From Acidobacteriota bacterium (GTDB taxonomy: Bacteria; Acidobacteriota; Terriglobia; Terriglobales; Acidobacteriaceae), in the NCBI GenBank assembly GCA_021800255.1, contig JAJYZC010000006.1, positions 43,624-107,623 on the forward strand: a stretch of DNA of 64,000 nt, written 5' to 3'. Position 1 is the first letter of the stretch, and each line of letters opens with the position of its first letter. The notes below the pieces were generated by a model. That model saw only the letters and a program-made list of their open reading frames with translations. It was not told where the DNA came from and did no database searches. Of this stretch, positions 47,344 through 57,322 are shown piece after piece. A program made the translations under genes and the position numbers.

Positions 47344-49185
47344 ATGGCGACAGGAAACTTAACCCTGGGCCAAGAACAGGGTACACTGAGCGCGCGCCAG
47401 CGCATCGTGAATGATTTCAGCATCATCGTAGCCACGGTGAACGGCTCCGGCTCGCAATCCTCCAACAGCGTGCTGCTGAAAAGCATCTTCGGAATGGGAG
47501 TTCCGGTTAGCGGCAAGAATCTCTTTCCATCCAACATCGCCGGACTTCCCACCTGGTACACCATCCGCGCCAGCAAGGACGGGTACGTCGCCCGCAAGCG
47601 GGACTCGGAGGTTCTGGTATCGCTGAATCCTGAAACCGCGCGCGAGGATGTTCTGGCCTTGCCCGCCGGCGGCGTCGCCATCTACGAGGAAAAGCTCAAC
47701 CTCAAGCAATATCGCGACGACGTGGTCTTCTATCCGGTTCCCATCGACAAGATCACGGCCGAGGTTTGCCCCACCGCCAAGCTGCGCAAGCTGGTCAGGA
47801 ACATGGTCTACGTGGGCGCGGTAGCCCAGATTTTGCGCATTGAGCTGGGCGTGGTGGAGGGCGGCCTGCGCAAGCAGTTCGCCAGCAAGCAGAAGGTCTT
47901 CGACTCGAACTTCGGCGCCGTCAAGGCCGGCTTCGACTACGCCCAGCAGAACCTTCCCAAGCAGGATCCGTTCTTCATCGAGCGATCCAATCAAACCACG
48001 GGCCAGATCGTCATCGACGGCAACGCGGCCTGCGCCATGGGCGCGGTGTTTGGCGGGGTGACAGTGGTCGCGTGGTATCCGATCACGCCCTCTACCTCGC
48101 TGGTCGAAGCTACCATCGACCTGCTCAAGAAGCTGCGTATGACCCCGGATGGCAAGGCCACCTATGCCGTGGTGCAGGCCGAGGACGAGCTGGCGGCCAT
48201 CGGCATGGTGCTGGGTGCAGGATGGGCCGGAGCGCGCTCCATGACCTCGACCTCCGGGCCGGGCATCTCGCTCATGGCCGAGTTCTCCGGCCTTGGCTAC
48301 TACGCGGAGCTTCCTGGCGTAATCTTCGATGTGGAGCGCAGCGGGCCTTCCACCGGCATGCCGACGCGCACCCAGCAGGCGGATCTGCTCTCAACAGCGT
48401 TCCTTTCCCATGGCGACACCAAGCATCCTATCCTGCTTCCGGGCAATGTGAAGGAGTGCTTCGAGATGGCCGGCGCCGCCTTCGATCTGGCGGAACGGCT
48501 GCAAACGCCGGTCTTTGTATTCACCGATCTTGACCTGGGCATGAATAACTGGATGTCGGAGCCCTTCGAGTATCCCGCCAAGCCGCAGGACCGCGGCAAG
48601 GTGCTCACCGCCGAGGACCTCGACCGGCTGGGCGGATTCGCGCGCTACCGCGATGTGGATGGCGACGGCATCGGTTGGCGCACGCTGCCCGGAACCGACC
48701 ATCCCAAGGCCGCGTACTTCACTCGCGGCTCAGGCCACAACGACGCGGCCGGCTACACCGAGAAGCCGGGCGAGTATCAGGCCATTATGGACCGGCTGGC
48801 GCGTAAATTCGACTACGCCCGCAAGCTGGTGCCCGCGCCCGTGACGGTGAGGGACGGCAGATCGAAGATCGGCTTCCTGGCCTTCGGCACCACCGATTTC
48901 GCGCTGCGTGAAAGCCTGGACCAGATCGAAAAGGAATACGGCAAAAAAGTGGATTACATGCGCATCCGCGCCTTCCCGTTTACGCACGCGATTCACGACT
49001 TCGTGGCCTCGCACGAGCGCGTGTACGTGGTGGAACAAAACCGCGACGGGCAAATGGCCAGCCTGCTGAAGCTGGACTTGCCTGCCGATCAGGTAGCCAA
49101 GCTGCGCAGCATCCTGTTTTACAACGGATTGCCCATTGACGCCCGCACCATCACGGAAGAATTCGCCGCCAAGGAGGGTCTCTAA
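47344..49185 (+). CDS. korA: 2-oxoacid:ferredoxin oxidoreductase, gamma-alpha fused subunit
   Basis: One half of a 2-oxoglutarate-type (KorAB) oxidoreductase that makes acyl-CoA and reduced ferredoxin from 2-oxoacid and CoA. Residues about 15-190 are the gamma domain (VATVNGSGSQSSNSVLLKSIFGMG). From about 215 comes the alpha domain: VIDGNAACAMGAVFGG, WYPITPSTSLVEA, QAEDELAAIGMVLGAGWAGARS, STSGPGISLMAEF. Length 613 residues matches the fused form. It overlaps korB by 1 nt (TAATG). The exact oxoacid is inferred from architecture. Confidence 0.92.
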   Translation: MATGNLTLGQEQGTLSARQRIVNDFSIIVATVNGSGSQSSNSVLLKSIFGMGVPVSGKNLFPSNIAGLPTWYTIRASKDGYVARKRDSEVLVSLNPETAREDVLALPAGGVAIYEEKLNLKQYRDDVVFYPVPIDKITAEVCPTAKLRKLVRNMVYVGAVAQILRIELGVVEGGLRKQFASKQKVFDSNFGAVKAGFDYAQQNLPKQDPFFIERSNQTTGQIVIDGNAACAMGAVFGGVTVVAWYPITPSTSLVEATIDLLKKLRMTPDGKATYAVVQAEDELAAIGMVLGAGWAGARSMTSTSGPGISLMAEFSGLGYYAELPGVIFDVERSGPSTGMPTRTQQADLLSTAFLSHGDTKHPILLPGNVKECFEMAGAAFDLAERLQTPVFVFTDLDLGMNNWMSEPFEYPAKPQDRGKVLTAEDLDRLGGFARYRDVDGDGIGWRTLPGTDHPKAAYFTRGSGHNDAAGYTEKPGEYQAIMDRLARKFDYARKLVPAPVTVRDGRSKIGFLAFGTTDFALRESLDQIEKEYGKKVDYMRIRAFPFTHAIHDFVASHERVYVVEQNRDGQMASLLKLDLPADQVAKLRSILFYNGLPIDARTITEEFAAKEGL

Positions 49186-50234
49186 TGGCCACCGCAACCG
49201 CCAACGCAACGCCCGGTCCTAAAGTCAATCAGATCGGGCTGCCGATCCTTGAGTACCGCGGAGGCAAGTCCACGCTCTGCGCCGGCTGCGGCCACAACGC
49301 CATCTCCGAGCGCATTATCGACGCCATGTTCGAGATGGGCGTGCAGCCGGAACGGGTCGTCAAGATGAGCGGCATCGGCTGTTCTTCGAAGAGCCCGGCG
49401 TATTTCATGAGCCGTTCGCACAGCTTCAACAGCGTGCACGGACGCATGCCTTCGGTGACTACCGGCGCAGTTTTGGCCAATCACACCTTGACCGCCCTGG
49501 GCGTCTCCGGCGACGGCGATACAGCGTCTATCGGCATCGGCCAGTTCGTTCACCTCATGCGCCGCAACCTGCCCATGATTTACATCATCGAAGACAACGG
49601 CGTCTATGGATTGACCAAGGGCCAATTTTCAGCCACGGCCGACATCGGATCCGTGCTCAAGCATGGGGTCATCAACGATCTGCCGCCCATCGACACCTGC
49701 GCCCTGGCCATTCAGTTGGGGGCCACCTTTGTGGGCCGCTCCTTCTCCGGCGACAAAAAGCAGTTGCTGGCTATGCTCAAGGCGGCCATCGCGCACAAGG
49801 GAACGGTGATGCTGGATGTGTTGAGTCCCTGCGTGACCTTTAACGATCACGAGGGTTCGACCAAAAGCTACAAGTTTCTGCAGGAACACGATGACCCTAT
49901 CAACGAAGTCGGGTTTATCGACGACTTTGAAGAGATCGACGTCGATTACGGCTCTGGCCAGATATTTGACGTGCCCATGCACGACGGCTCAACCCTGCGG
50001 CTGCGCAAGCTGCACGAGGACTACGACCCGTCCGACAAGGCGAACGCCGTGCGCACCCTGATGGAGGCCCACGAGAACAACGAAATCCTCACCGGCGTCT
50101 TCTACATCGAATCGCAGAAACCGACCTTCATCGATCAATTGAACATTGTGGACGAGCCGCTGGCCACACTGCCCCAGTCGCTTACGCGCCCTCCCCAGCA
50201 TGCGCTCGACAGCCTGATGGCGAGCTTGCAGTAG
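49185..50234 (+). CDS. korB: 2-oxoacid:ferredoxin oxidoreductase, beta subunit
   Basis: Thiamine-diphosphate-binding partner of korA. The N-terminal CAGCGHNAISERII and later Cys residues are [4Fe-4S] ligands; SGDGDTASIGIGQ and IEDNGVYGLTKGQFSAT form the TPP/Mg binding signature. VSPCVTFNDHEGSTKSYKF-type LSPCVTFNDHEGS follows. Length 349 residues is normal. AAGGAGGG lies just upstream of ATG 49185 inside korA. The pair works in an oxygen-tolerant TCA or assimilatory route; no ferredoxin gene is adjacent. Confidence 0.92.
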   Translation: MATATANATPGPKVNQIGLPILEYRGGKSTLCAGCGHNAISERIIDAMFEMGVQPERVVKMSGIGCSSKSPAYFMSRSHSFNSVHGRMPSVTTGAVLANHTLTALGVSGDGDTASIGIGQFVHLMRRNLPMIYIIEDNGVYGLTKGQFSATADIGSVLKHGVINDLPPIDTCALAIQLGATFVGRSFSGDKKQLLAMLKAAIAHKGTVMLDVLSPCVTFNDHEGSTKSYKFLQEHDDPINEVGFIDDFEEIDVDYGSGQIFDVPMHDGSTLRLRKLHEDYDPSDKANAVRTLMEAHENNEILTGVFYIESQKPTFIDQLNIVDEPLATLPQSLTRPPQHALDSLMASLQ

Positions 50235-50242
50235 AACCGGCC

Positions 50243-50273
50243 CATCCTTGCGGTGAACCAAGCCGCAAGGATG
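50243..50273. terminator. Hairpin between convergent korB and addA-like genes
   Basis: CATCCTTGCGG (50243-50253), loop TGAACCAAG, CCGCAAGGATG (50263-50273): an 11-bp perfect stem, 9 nt after the korB stop. It lacks a T-tract. Confidence 0.5.
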
Positions 50274-50316
50274 CGGCGCTCCTGCGCTGTGAGCCGGGAT
50301 TGCGTCCCGTTCAACT

Positions 50317-53300
50317 CTAAATTTCCCACCAATCCAGCCGCAGCATGAGCGGATAATAAAGACCCGCGAAGATGGGCGCATCGCCGCCGTGCAGGCCGCG
50401 CAAAACCTGCGCATAGGCCTCAAGCTGCGGCGCAAAGACCTCCCTTAGCGCGGGCAGGGCTGCATCCGGATCAAGACCCTCCGCGTGCGCAGTCTTATAG
50501 TCGATGATCCACCACGCTTCGTCGCCCGCCCACCGCGGCCGAATCCCGGCGCGGAAGACACGATCCGCCTGAACCGTGTGCAGGCTTCCGGCAACGGCGC
50601 CGGTCCAGCGAACCTCGCTGCCCGCGGCAGCGTGCGGCGAAAGAATCCATTCCCCCACGGGATCGGCAGCAGCTTCGAGCGCGATGTGAAGCGCCTGCGC
50701 GGCAATGCGGGCGGCCTGGGCTTGCTCCACGCCCGCGGCGCGAATCTCGGCGGCGATGCGCGGCTGCATGCGCCCCAGAGCCGTGCGCGCCGCTTCCCAG
50801 GGCTGCGTCGCAAGAAGCTGCGCCAATTGCTGGAGGAGCGCATGCACGGCCTTGCCCAGCGCGCGCGCGAGCAAGCCGCCCTCGTGCCGCTCGTAAAGCT
50901 GCCCAGCGCTCATTCCATCGCTGGCCGGGCCTGCTGCCCCAGCCCAGTCCTGGCCCTGCGCAGTCTGGTAATCCAGCGGCAGGCGGCGCAGGCGCGCCGG
51001 ATGCGCCGCCGAAGGCATCGGATGCAAACTGTCCTCTGCCGCGGCCGCCAGCTTTTCCAGGGTGGAAGGCGCGGCGGATGTGCGCCACGCATCAAAGCGC
51101 GCGCGAACCTCAGCTTCAAGAGCCGGCCATGCCGTCTTGAGCAGGCTGTTTCGCGGTTCGGCAAGATCCAGCGAGCCGTCCTGCGAGGTTCTGTAGGATG
51201 GCCGCGCGAACAGGTGCAGCTCTTCTCGGGCGCGCGTCGAGGCCACGTAAAGAAGGCGCCGCGTCTCCTGCCTTTCGCGCTCGCTCCGAATCGCATCCAC
51301 CCACTTCTTTGCCTCGCCGCGTTCAGAGCCTTTGGGCTGCAGCGGCGCGACCAGAAATTCCGTAATCTCCCCGGAATCGTCTGGCTCGCCGTCACCGGCT
51401 TCCGGCGCCACACCGCGCTCCAGCCAGGAGAGCAAATTGCCTTTGTCCTGCTTGGCGCCGGCCTGCAACTCGGGCACGATCACCACCTCGAACTCCAGCC
51501 CCTTCGCTTTGTGGATGGTCATCAACTGCACGCCGCAGGCGCTATCCGCAGCCGGATCGGGCGCGGCCTTGAGATCGTGGAGGGCCGTCTCAAGCGCGGA
51601 ACTGAGCAGGTCGGGTTCGCCTTGCGGCAAATTGTCCAGAGTTTGCCAAAGCAGATCGAGGTTGCCGCGCGCCTCCGCATCCACGCATTGCGCCCCGCCC
51701 AGCCGCAGCCAGACTTGCTCCAGCCAGGTTCCAAGCGTCTGGGTAGGCTGCGTAGCGCGCAAACGCCCGGCGAATTCCATGGCGCGCAGCACGCGCCCGG
51801 CTGCCGCGCGTCCTTCTTGACTGAGAAGATGGAGGCGCCCGGCGAGCAGCTCTGGAACTGCTCGCGCGAGCAGCTCCGCATCGTCGCCGCCGGCAAGCAT
51901 GTGCAAATCGGCGAGCGAAAGCCCGCACCACGGCGCGCGCAGTACGCCCAGCCAGGCCACGCGGTCCTGCGGATTCAAAAGCGCGCGCGCCAGCGCCAAC
52001 GCATCGATGATCTCCGCACGCTGCTTCAGTTCCTCAAGCTCCACAGCGCGAAAAGGAATGCCTGACTTGCGCAGCGCCGTTGCCACCGGCGCCAGCGCAT
52101 TGCGCGCCCGGCCCAGCACGGCAACGCGGTATTTTTTCTTTTCTCCATGGCCCGGCTTGGTCTTGTCATTTTCAGAGCAGACCTGTTCGACTTGCGGCAA
52201 ATGGCCGCGGATGAGATGGACGATCTCATCAATCTGCTTTTGCTGTGCCGCCTCGCGCTGCCCTTGAATCTCCTTATTTTGCTCCGGTGTGATGCCGCGC
52301 GAGTTGCTGCGCAGCGTTTCCGGCATGAATTCGAGATGAAGGCTCACGCGAGACTCTGATCCCACAACAAGACGCGGGCCGGACGGCTCCGCATCTCCGC
52401 GCGCAGCCTCGGCTTTGGTGTATCGCACCCCGCTGCCGTCATCGGCGGAGAAGACCGGTTCGAATATGCCGTTGATCTGATCCACGAGCGGCGGCGCGGA
52501 ACGGAAATTAGCCGTAAGCAGCACGGGATCGAGACAGAGCGGCTGGTCTCCGGGAATTTCCAGGCCGAGCTGCTCGACGCGCGGAAACAGCTCGGCGTCG
52601 GCCTCGCGGAAGAAATAGATCGACTGCATGGGGTCGCCGACCACGAAGCAGGTGCGGCCCTCGCGGCTGGGCCAGGCGGCGATGAGATGCGCGAGCAGCT
52701 TATGCTGGCGGCGGCTCGTGTCCTGGAACTCGTCAACGAGCAGGTGACGGATGTTGTCGATTTGAGCCAGCGCGGTCTCCGTGGGCAGCGCATCCTCGCC
52801 TTTGAGCACATTGAGCGCGATCTGCGCAACCTCAATAAAGTCCGCCGCGCCGGCCTCGGCAAAAGCTACCCGCAGTTCGCCGGCCGCATAGCGCAGCAGC
52901 GTGAAACAGGCTTTGACGATCTCCCAATCTTCGTCGGGGTAGCGGGCGGGAGGCAGCGCGCGCACGGAAGCAAGGGCGGATTCGAGGCCTGGGATAGCGG
53001 CGAGGCTCGCGATCAAACCTGCGATGCGGTCTTTCTCAGCTTTGCTCTCCCTGGGAAAACCGTGACTGACATTGACTTGCTTACGGAAACCGCCGTCGTT
53101 GGTAAGGAGCAGCGACGCCAGGCGCGCGTGCGCCAAGCGCGCGTCTTCCAGTTCTTCACCGGATTGGAACGGCGCCGCAGGAAATTCGGCGAGTTCCGCC
53201 AGCTCCGCATGAACCCGTCCGCCGCTCTGCTCGCACGCAAAACGCGCCAGTTCGAGCGCCTCCCGACGCGCGCCGGAAACTTGATCGAGAAGCTCGCTCA

Positions 53301-54018
53301 GCATCGTAAGATGGCTTCGCACCTGGCGCGCAAATGGCCGTTCCAGCTCTTTCCGCAGCGCATCCCAGTCAGGATCATGATCGAGGACAAAGCCGTGCAT
53401 CCACTGATCGCGTTTCTTCAGCATCGCGACGAGCTGCGCCTCCAGGTCCTGCCAACTGTTATCGCGCCAGAGAAGGAGGGTCTCAATGGCCGCGATCAAA
53501 GCCGCATCGCGCCTCCCGATCTGTTCCAGCGTCCTCCGCGCGGCGCGGCGATATAACTCTGTGGGCTGCTCGTGGATGCCGAGGCCGCCGCCCAGACCGG
53601 AGAGCAGCGGCTGCTGCAAGGCGATCTCACGGCAGAAAGAGTCGATGGTGGAGATGCGCAGTTGCGCGGGCAGATCGAGCAGGTTCCAGCCTAGCGCCTG
53701 CGAATGCGCCAAGGCCCGCGCCGCGATCGCCTGCATGGAAAACTCGTCTGCGCCCGGCTCCGGCCCACCGGCGGCGGCTTCTTCAAGCTGAGACAGAATC
53801 CGGTGGCGCATCTCGGCCGCGGCGGCTTTGGTAAAAGTGATGGCGACGATCTCGCCAGGATCGTCCACTTCGCTGAGCAGGCGCAGAAAGCGCCGCGTGA
53901 GCAGGTCGGTCTTGCCTGAGCCGGCCGGGGCGCGCACCAGAATGGAGCGGCGCGAGTCCAGCGCCTTCATGCGCTGCGCCTGATCGGGAGGCGGATTCTT
54001 GCGCGGCGCGCTAGGCAT
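50317..54018 (-). CDS. addA: AddA-type UvrD-family helicase-nuclease
   Basis: Processes double-strand DNA ends for recombination with the AddB partner upstream. ATG 54018 is chosen: GAGGAGG precedes it and it overlaps the addB-like stop by 8 nt; the track start 54186 lies well inside that gene. Residues about 20-45 have VRAPAGSGKTDLLTRRF (Walker A), then VAITFTKAAAAEM. HLLVDEFQDTSRRQHKLL is motif II, VVGDPMQSIYFFREAD motif III, and LMTIHKAKGLEFEVVIVPEL motif V; YVASTRAREELHLF is motif VI. The C-terminal nuclease shows AWWIIDYKTAHAEG and PQLEAYAQ. Length is 1233 residues, standard for AddA. Confidence 0.92.
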   Translation of the reverse strand: MPSAPRKNPPPDQAQRMKALDSRRSILVRAPAGSGKTDLLTRRFLRLLSEVDDPGEIVAITFTKAAAAEMRHRILSQLEEAAAGGPEPGADEFSMQAIAARALAHSQALGWNLLDLPAQLRISTIDSFCREIALQQPLLSGLGGGLGIHEQPTELYRRAARRTLEQIGRRDAALIAAIETLLLWRDNSWQDLEAQLVAMLKKRDQWMHGFVLDHDPDWDALRKELERPFARQVRSHLTMLSELLDQVSGARREALELARFACEQSGGRVHAELAELAEFPAAPFQSGEELEDARLAHARLASLLLTNDGGFRKQVNVSHGFPRESKAEKDRIAGLIASLAAIPGLESALASVRALPPARYPDEDWEIVKACFTLLRYAAGELRVAFAEAGAADFIEVAQIALNVLKGEDALPTETALAQIDNIRHLLVDEFQDTSRRQHKLLAHLIAAWPSREGRTCFVVGDPMQSIYFFREADAELFPRVEQLGLEIPGDQPLCLDPVLLTANFRSAPPLVDQINGIFEPVFSADDGSGVRYTKAEAARGDAEPSGPRLVVGSESRVSLHLEFMPETLRSNSRGITPEQNKEIQGQREAAQQKQIDEIVHLIRGHLPQVEQVCSENDKTKPGHGEKKKYRVAVLGRARNALAPVATALRKSGIPFRAVELEELKQRAEIIDALALARALLNPQDRVAWLGVLRAPWCGLSLADLHMLAGGDDAELLARAVPELLAGRLHLLSQEGRAAAGRVLRAMEFAGRLRATQPTQTLGTWLEQVWLRLGGAQCVDAEARGNLDLLWQTLDNLPQGEPDLLSSALETALHDLKAAPDPAADSACGVQLMTIHKAKGLEFEVVIVPELQAGAKQDKGNLLSWLERGVAPEAGDGEPDDSGEITEFLVAPLQPKGSERGEAKKWVDAIRSERERQETRRLLYVASTRAREELHLFARPSYRTSQDGSLDLAEPRNSLLKTAWPALEAEVRARFDAWRTSAAPSTLEKLAAAAEDSLHPMPSAAHPARLRRLPLDYQTAQGQDWAGAAGPASDGMSAGQLYERHEGGLLARALGKAVHALLQQLAQLLATQPWEAARTALGRMQPRIAAEIRAAGVEQAQAARIAAQALHIALEAAADPVGEWILSPHAAAGSEVRWTGAVAGSLHTVQADRVFRAGIRPRWAGDEAWWIIDYKTAHAEGLDPDAALPALREVFAPQLEAYAQVLRGLHGGDAPIFAGLYYPLMLRLDWWEI

Positions 54019-56725
54019 CAGCAGCCTCCTCACCGTCATCGCCGGCTTCATCTGCGTCTTGCGGCGGGTCCTCCTGAATGCGGCACAGCGCCTGCAATCC
54101 GCAGCGCTCGCAGGTTTTGGGATACTCGCGCGGGTCCACGCCGGCGCGCCCGGCGAGGAAGTCGCGTGCAAGCTGCTCGATCGCATTGCGCCACGCCTCC
54201 AAATCCGCGTCCGTCAACTTCTTCTTCACGAGGCCGTGGTTGCTGGTGACGTTTGGAAGCAGCCCAGTCTTGGCGTCGCGCACGCGCCCGGCAAATTCCA
54301 TTTTCCCGGCGTGCACCTTGGCAAAGACGAGGCCGCCGAGGGTTGCGTCCTGCGGGAGTGCGAAACCGGCGTAAAGCGGCAATTGCACGTCGTCGGGGCG
54401 CGGCAGATCCCAGGCGCTCGGCTTCACATCGCCGGATTTGTAGTCGATCACCAGCAGCGAATTGTCGATCAGGCGGTCGATGCGGTCAAGGCGCAGGTGG
54501 AGATCGAGACCAGAGATGGCGGCGTCAGATTCGTGCTCTGTTTCGAGCACGGTAAATGGCGCGCGCGCGGCCTCATAGCGGAGCCATTCCGTCACGAGAT
54601 CAGTCAGCCGTCTCTCTTCGAGTGCGATATATCTTTGAGGCATCGATGCGCGTGCGCGCGAGGGCATCTCCCGTTGTAGTGTGCTGCGCACATGGCCGGC
54701 AACGAAGGCGCTCAGGTTTTGCGACTCTATCTGCTGTTCGAGCTCCGTATGCGTGCGCATGCCGTGGGGAGGGCCGCCCCAAACGGAGTGCAGCACCGCG
54801 TGCAGCAGCAGCCCGCGCTCTTTGGCTGTGAGTCCGGCCTCAGCCGGCTCCCAACCCTGCGCGCCCAGGCGCGCCGTGGCGAAGGCCTTGAAGGGGCATT
54901 GCGACTGGAGCGTAAGAACGCTCGACCCGCCCTCCACTCGACCCGCAGGGAAGGGAATGCGGCTGCAATCCTCAAAATCGACGGTGAGCGGAGCTGAAAT
55001 CGCCGCCGGCGGCATGGCAGCGGTTAAGGGTTGCGGCGGGCCGGCGAGCTGCACGATGAGCCGCGACGGACGCGCATCCACGCCCTCGCTTTGCCGCGCG
55101 TAACTGAAGTGAACTTCCGGCGCGGAGGCGAGCAAGCGGCGGGTGATGGCTGCGGCGAGGTCCCAATCGAGCTGCGCCGTAGCGTGCGGCATTCCCGCTT
55201 CACGCTGCACGGCCAGCGGAAGGAACGGATGCGTAGAGCCGCCCGCCGGCCACGCATCTTCATCCGCACTGAGGAACCACACGGCGTCGGCGCTGAGGCC
55301 CGCCGATTCAGCCGCGCCGGCGATCAAAATCGGCGCGTCCTGCGATTCGGGCGCGAACAGCGTTGCGTCCACGGCGCGGTCCAGCGACGCGAGGAATTCC
55401 TTCCACGTGCCCCGCCGGCCATCGAAGCCCAGAGACGCGCAGCCCTCCACCGTCTGCCGCCAGCGGCGAAGAGCCTGAAACTCTGCGCTTGCAAGCGGGC
55501 GAACTCCTGGCCAGCCGGCAATCTCCAGCAGGCGCGGCGCAAGCTCGCTCCAAACCATCGGCGGCTGTGCGTGGCGCGCGGTTTCGCGGAGCTGCCGCTG
55601 CGCTTGCATCATGCGTGCGGCCCAGGCCGCAGGAAGCGCCGTTTCGCCGGGCGTTTGGCCGGCAAAATCCTCCACTCCCCAGCGCGTGCGCTGCCGGCCG
55701 CGCCGGCGCAGCGCGCGCATGAAGCCAGTGAGCGCGGCGGATTCCTCGGGCGAAACTGCGGTTTGTCCGCTCGCAAGAAGCCAGTCGAGTTCGTTCTCTG
55801 CGATGGAGCCATCGAGCCAGTGGAGCAGCAGGTTCGCGCCGCGCGCCAGCCCGATCTGGCTGAGCGGAACGCCCAGCGAAAACTCGAAGAGCGCCGCGCC
55901 GCCGCGCGCATTCCCATCCTCAGCCGCGAAGCGCAAAAACGCGCGCTCCATCTCGCCGCGGTGCTCGGACACATCTTGTGTGACCACCAGCAAACGCGCG
56001 CGGGGATTTGCGGCGAGCCGCTGCCGGCACCAGTGAGCGCAGGCGGCCAGCTCAGAAGCAGGATCGGCGGCTTGATGAAATTCCATCCGCGCGGCTTCTT
56101 CGTCAAGGGAGACTGGACGCACTGATCCATCGCCGCCCCAAACGGAGAACAGCCGTTGCTGCGTAGGCGGGATGCGGTCAAAGCCGGCCAGCAGCAGCGG
56201 CGGGCGCTCAGAGGAATCGGCCTTCAACGCTTCGATCAGTTCCAGAGGCAGGCGGGCGGAGCTCATCAGGCCGCGCTCCCGGCAAGCCGCGTCAAAATCC
56301 GTCAGCCACGCGCTGAAGACCTCCGCGTCACGCTGCCATGCGCCGCGCGCAGCTTGACTCAAAAATTGCGGCGCGTAGGTGCAGAGCAATCCATGCGCCT
56401 CCATAGCCATGTCCGCCAAGCAATAGCGCGGGCCTTCGAGCAGCCCGGCGCTCTGCCCGCTCGCGGCAACAATCTGTGCCCAAAGCGATTGTTCTTGCAG
56501 CGGATTCAGAACGAGGCGCCCTTCAAAGCTGCGCTGGTTCCACGCGCTGCGGACAAAGGTTTGCCAATCCTGAATGTTGGGTGCGGGCCAGGCGGCAAGC
56601 CCTTCACTGCGGCGGGCGCGATGAAACGCCAATTCAAGAAACCGCGCCGCGCGCTCGCTGGCCGTAACCACCAGCCCGCCGCCGCGCAGCCACGCATCGA
56701 TCTCAGCCGCAGAGCCTGTCCCCAT
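54011..56725 (-). CDS. addB: AddB-like PD-(D/E)XK nuclease/helicase-family protein
   Basis: Second subunit of the end-processing helicase-nuclease. Start ATG 56725; the GTG at 56761 is possible. The N-terminal region is helicase-like but has no Walker A, as in non-canonical AddB proteins (VWFLSADEDAWPAGGSTHPFL resembles motif III-V). The C-terminal RecB-type nuclease has LHLRLDRIDRLIDNSLLVIDYKSGD. Four cysteines, one in SQCPFKAFATARL and three in TCERCGLQALCRI (CxxCx5C), suggest a nuclease-stapling [4Fe-4S] cluster. Length 904 residues. It precedes addA with an 8-nt overlap. Confidence 0.86.
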   Translation of the reverse strand: MGTGSAAEIDAWLRGGGLVVTASERAARFLELAFHRARRSEGLAAWPAPNIQDWQTFVRSAWNQRSFEGRLVLNPLQEQSLWAQIVAASGQSAGLLEGPRYCLADMAMEAHGLLCTYAPQFLSQAARGAWQRDAEVFSAWLTDFDAACRERGLMSSARLPLELIEALKADSSERPPLLLAGFDRIPPTQQRLFSVWGGDGSVRPVSLDEEAARMEFHQAADPASELAACAHWCRQRLAANPRARLLVVTQDVSEHRGEMERAFLRFAAEDGNARGGAALFEFSLGVPLSQIGLARGANLLLHWLDGSIAENELDWLLASGQTAVSPEESAALTGFMRALRRRGRQRTRWGVEDFAGQTPGETALPAAWAARMMQAQRQLRETARHAQPPMVWSELAPRLLEIAGWPGVRPLASAEFQALRRWRQTVEGCASLGFDGRRGTWKEFLASLDRAVDATLFAPESQDAPILIAGAAESAGLSADAVWFLSADEDAWPAGGSTHPFLPLAVQREAGMPHATAQLDWDLAAAITRRLLASAPEVHFSYARQSEGVDARPSRLIVQLAGPPQPLTAAMPPAAISAPLTVDFEDCSRIPFPAGRVEGGSSVLTLQSQCPFKAFATARLGAQGWEPAEAGLTAKERGLLLHAVLHSVWGGPPHGMRTHTELEQQIESQNLSAFVAGHVRSTLQREMPSRARASMPQRYIALEERRLTDLVTEWLRYEAARAPFTVLETEHESDAAISGLDLHLRLDRIDRLIDNSLLVIDYKSGDVKPSAWDLPRPDDVQLPLYAGFALPQDATLGGLVFAKVHAGKMEFAGRVRDAKTGLLPNVTSNHGLVKKKLTDADLEAWRNAIEQLARDFLAGRAGVDPREYPKTCERCGLQALCRIQEDPPQDADEAGDDGEEAADA

Positions 56726-56858
56726 GCCTGCGTTATACGCTTTCTGGCAGAGGAGTGTCACAGAGCGCGGCTTGTGTGGAAAGGCTCTGCTGCGTGCCGG
56801 CCGCCGTCGCCGGAATGCGCACCTGCGTGGTCAGTCCACTGGATGTACACTAAGTTGG

Positions 56859-57215
56859 ATGAATCTCCAGTTCATTGCCAGCGTCACGCTCGCCCTGGCT
56901 TTGCTGACGGGGTGCCAGGCGGGCCGCCGTTCTGCGGCGCAGGCCAGCGCCGGCGCGGCTGGCGTGCAGGTGTACCACCTGCGCGGCAAGGTGGTTTCTA
57001 TCGATGCCGCGCATGGAATCTTGTTGGTGGACTCCGAGGCAATTCCCGGCTTTATGGCGGCCATGACCATGCCCTACCAGCTCAAGAACCCCGGCGTCGC
57101 CGCCACGCTCCACCCAGGAGATGAGATTACCGCCGACTTGCTGGTGACAAAGAGCTCGGAAGATACCATGCAACTGGAGCACATTGCAGTGGCCGCACAA
57201 GCCAAGCCAAAGTAG
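56859..57215 (+). CDS. CusF-like copper-binding lipoprotein
   Basis: Small exported lipoprotein: the signal ends LLTGC (lipobox Cys about residue 19). The mature domain, YHLRGKVVSIDAAHGILLVD then IPGFMAAMTMPYQLKN, is the CusF-like OB-fold with the AMTMPY motif, whose Met residues may bind Cu(I). Length 118 residues. In other bacteria this domain serves periplasmic copper handling or sits with SCO-type proteins. Here it is alone, divergent from addB, so the role is inferred from the domain only. ATG 56859 is internal to the track ORF; its ribosome-binding site is weak. Confidence 0.78.
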   Translation: MNLQFIASVTLALALLTGCQAGRRSAAQASAGAAGVQVYHLRGKVVSIDAAHGILLVDSEAIPGFMAAMTMPYQLKNPGVAATLHPGDEITADLLVTKSSEDTMQLEHIAVAAQAKPK

Positions 57216-57322
57216 CGGCGCAGGGGTTTTCCCTGGCGCCGCGCCGGCGCGCGGGGGCGTTCGGAGTTGCGCCATTCGAGATTTCGCGCGAATGGCATAT
57301 CACAAAAAATATGGAGCCAAAG

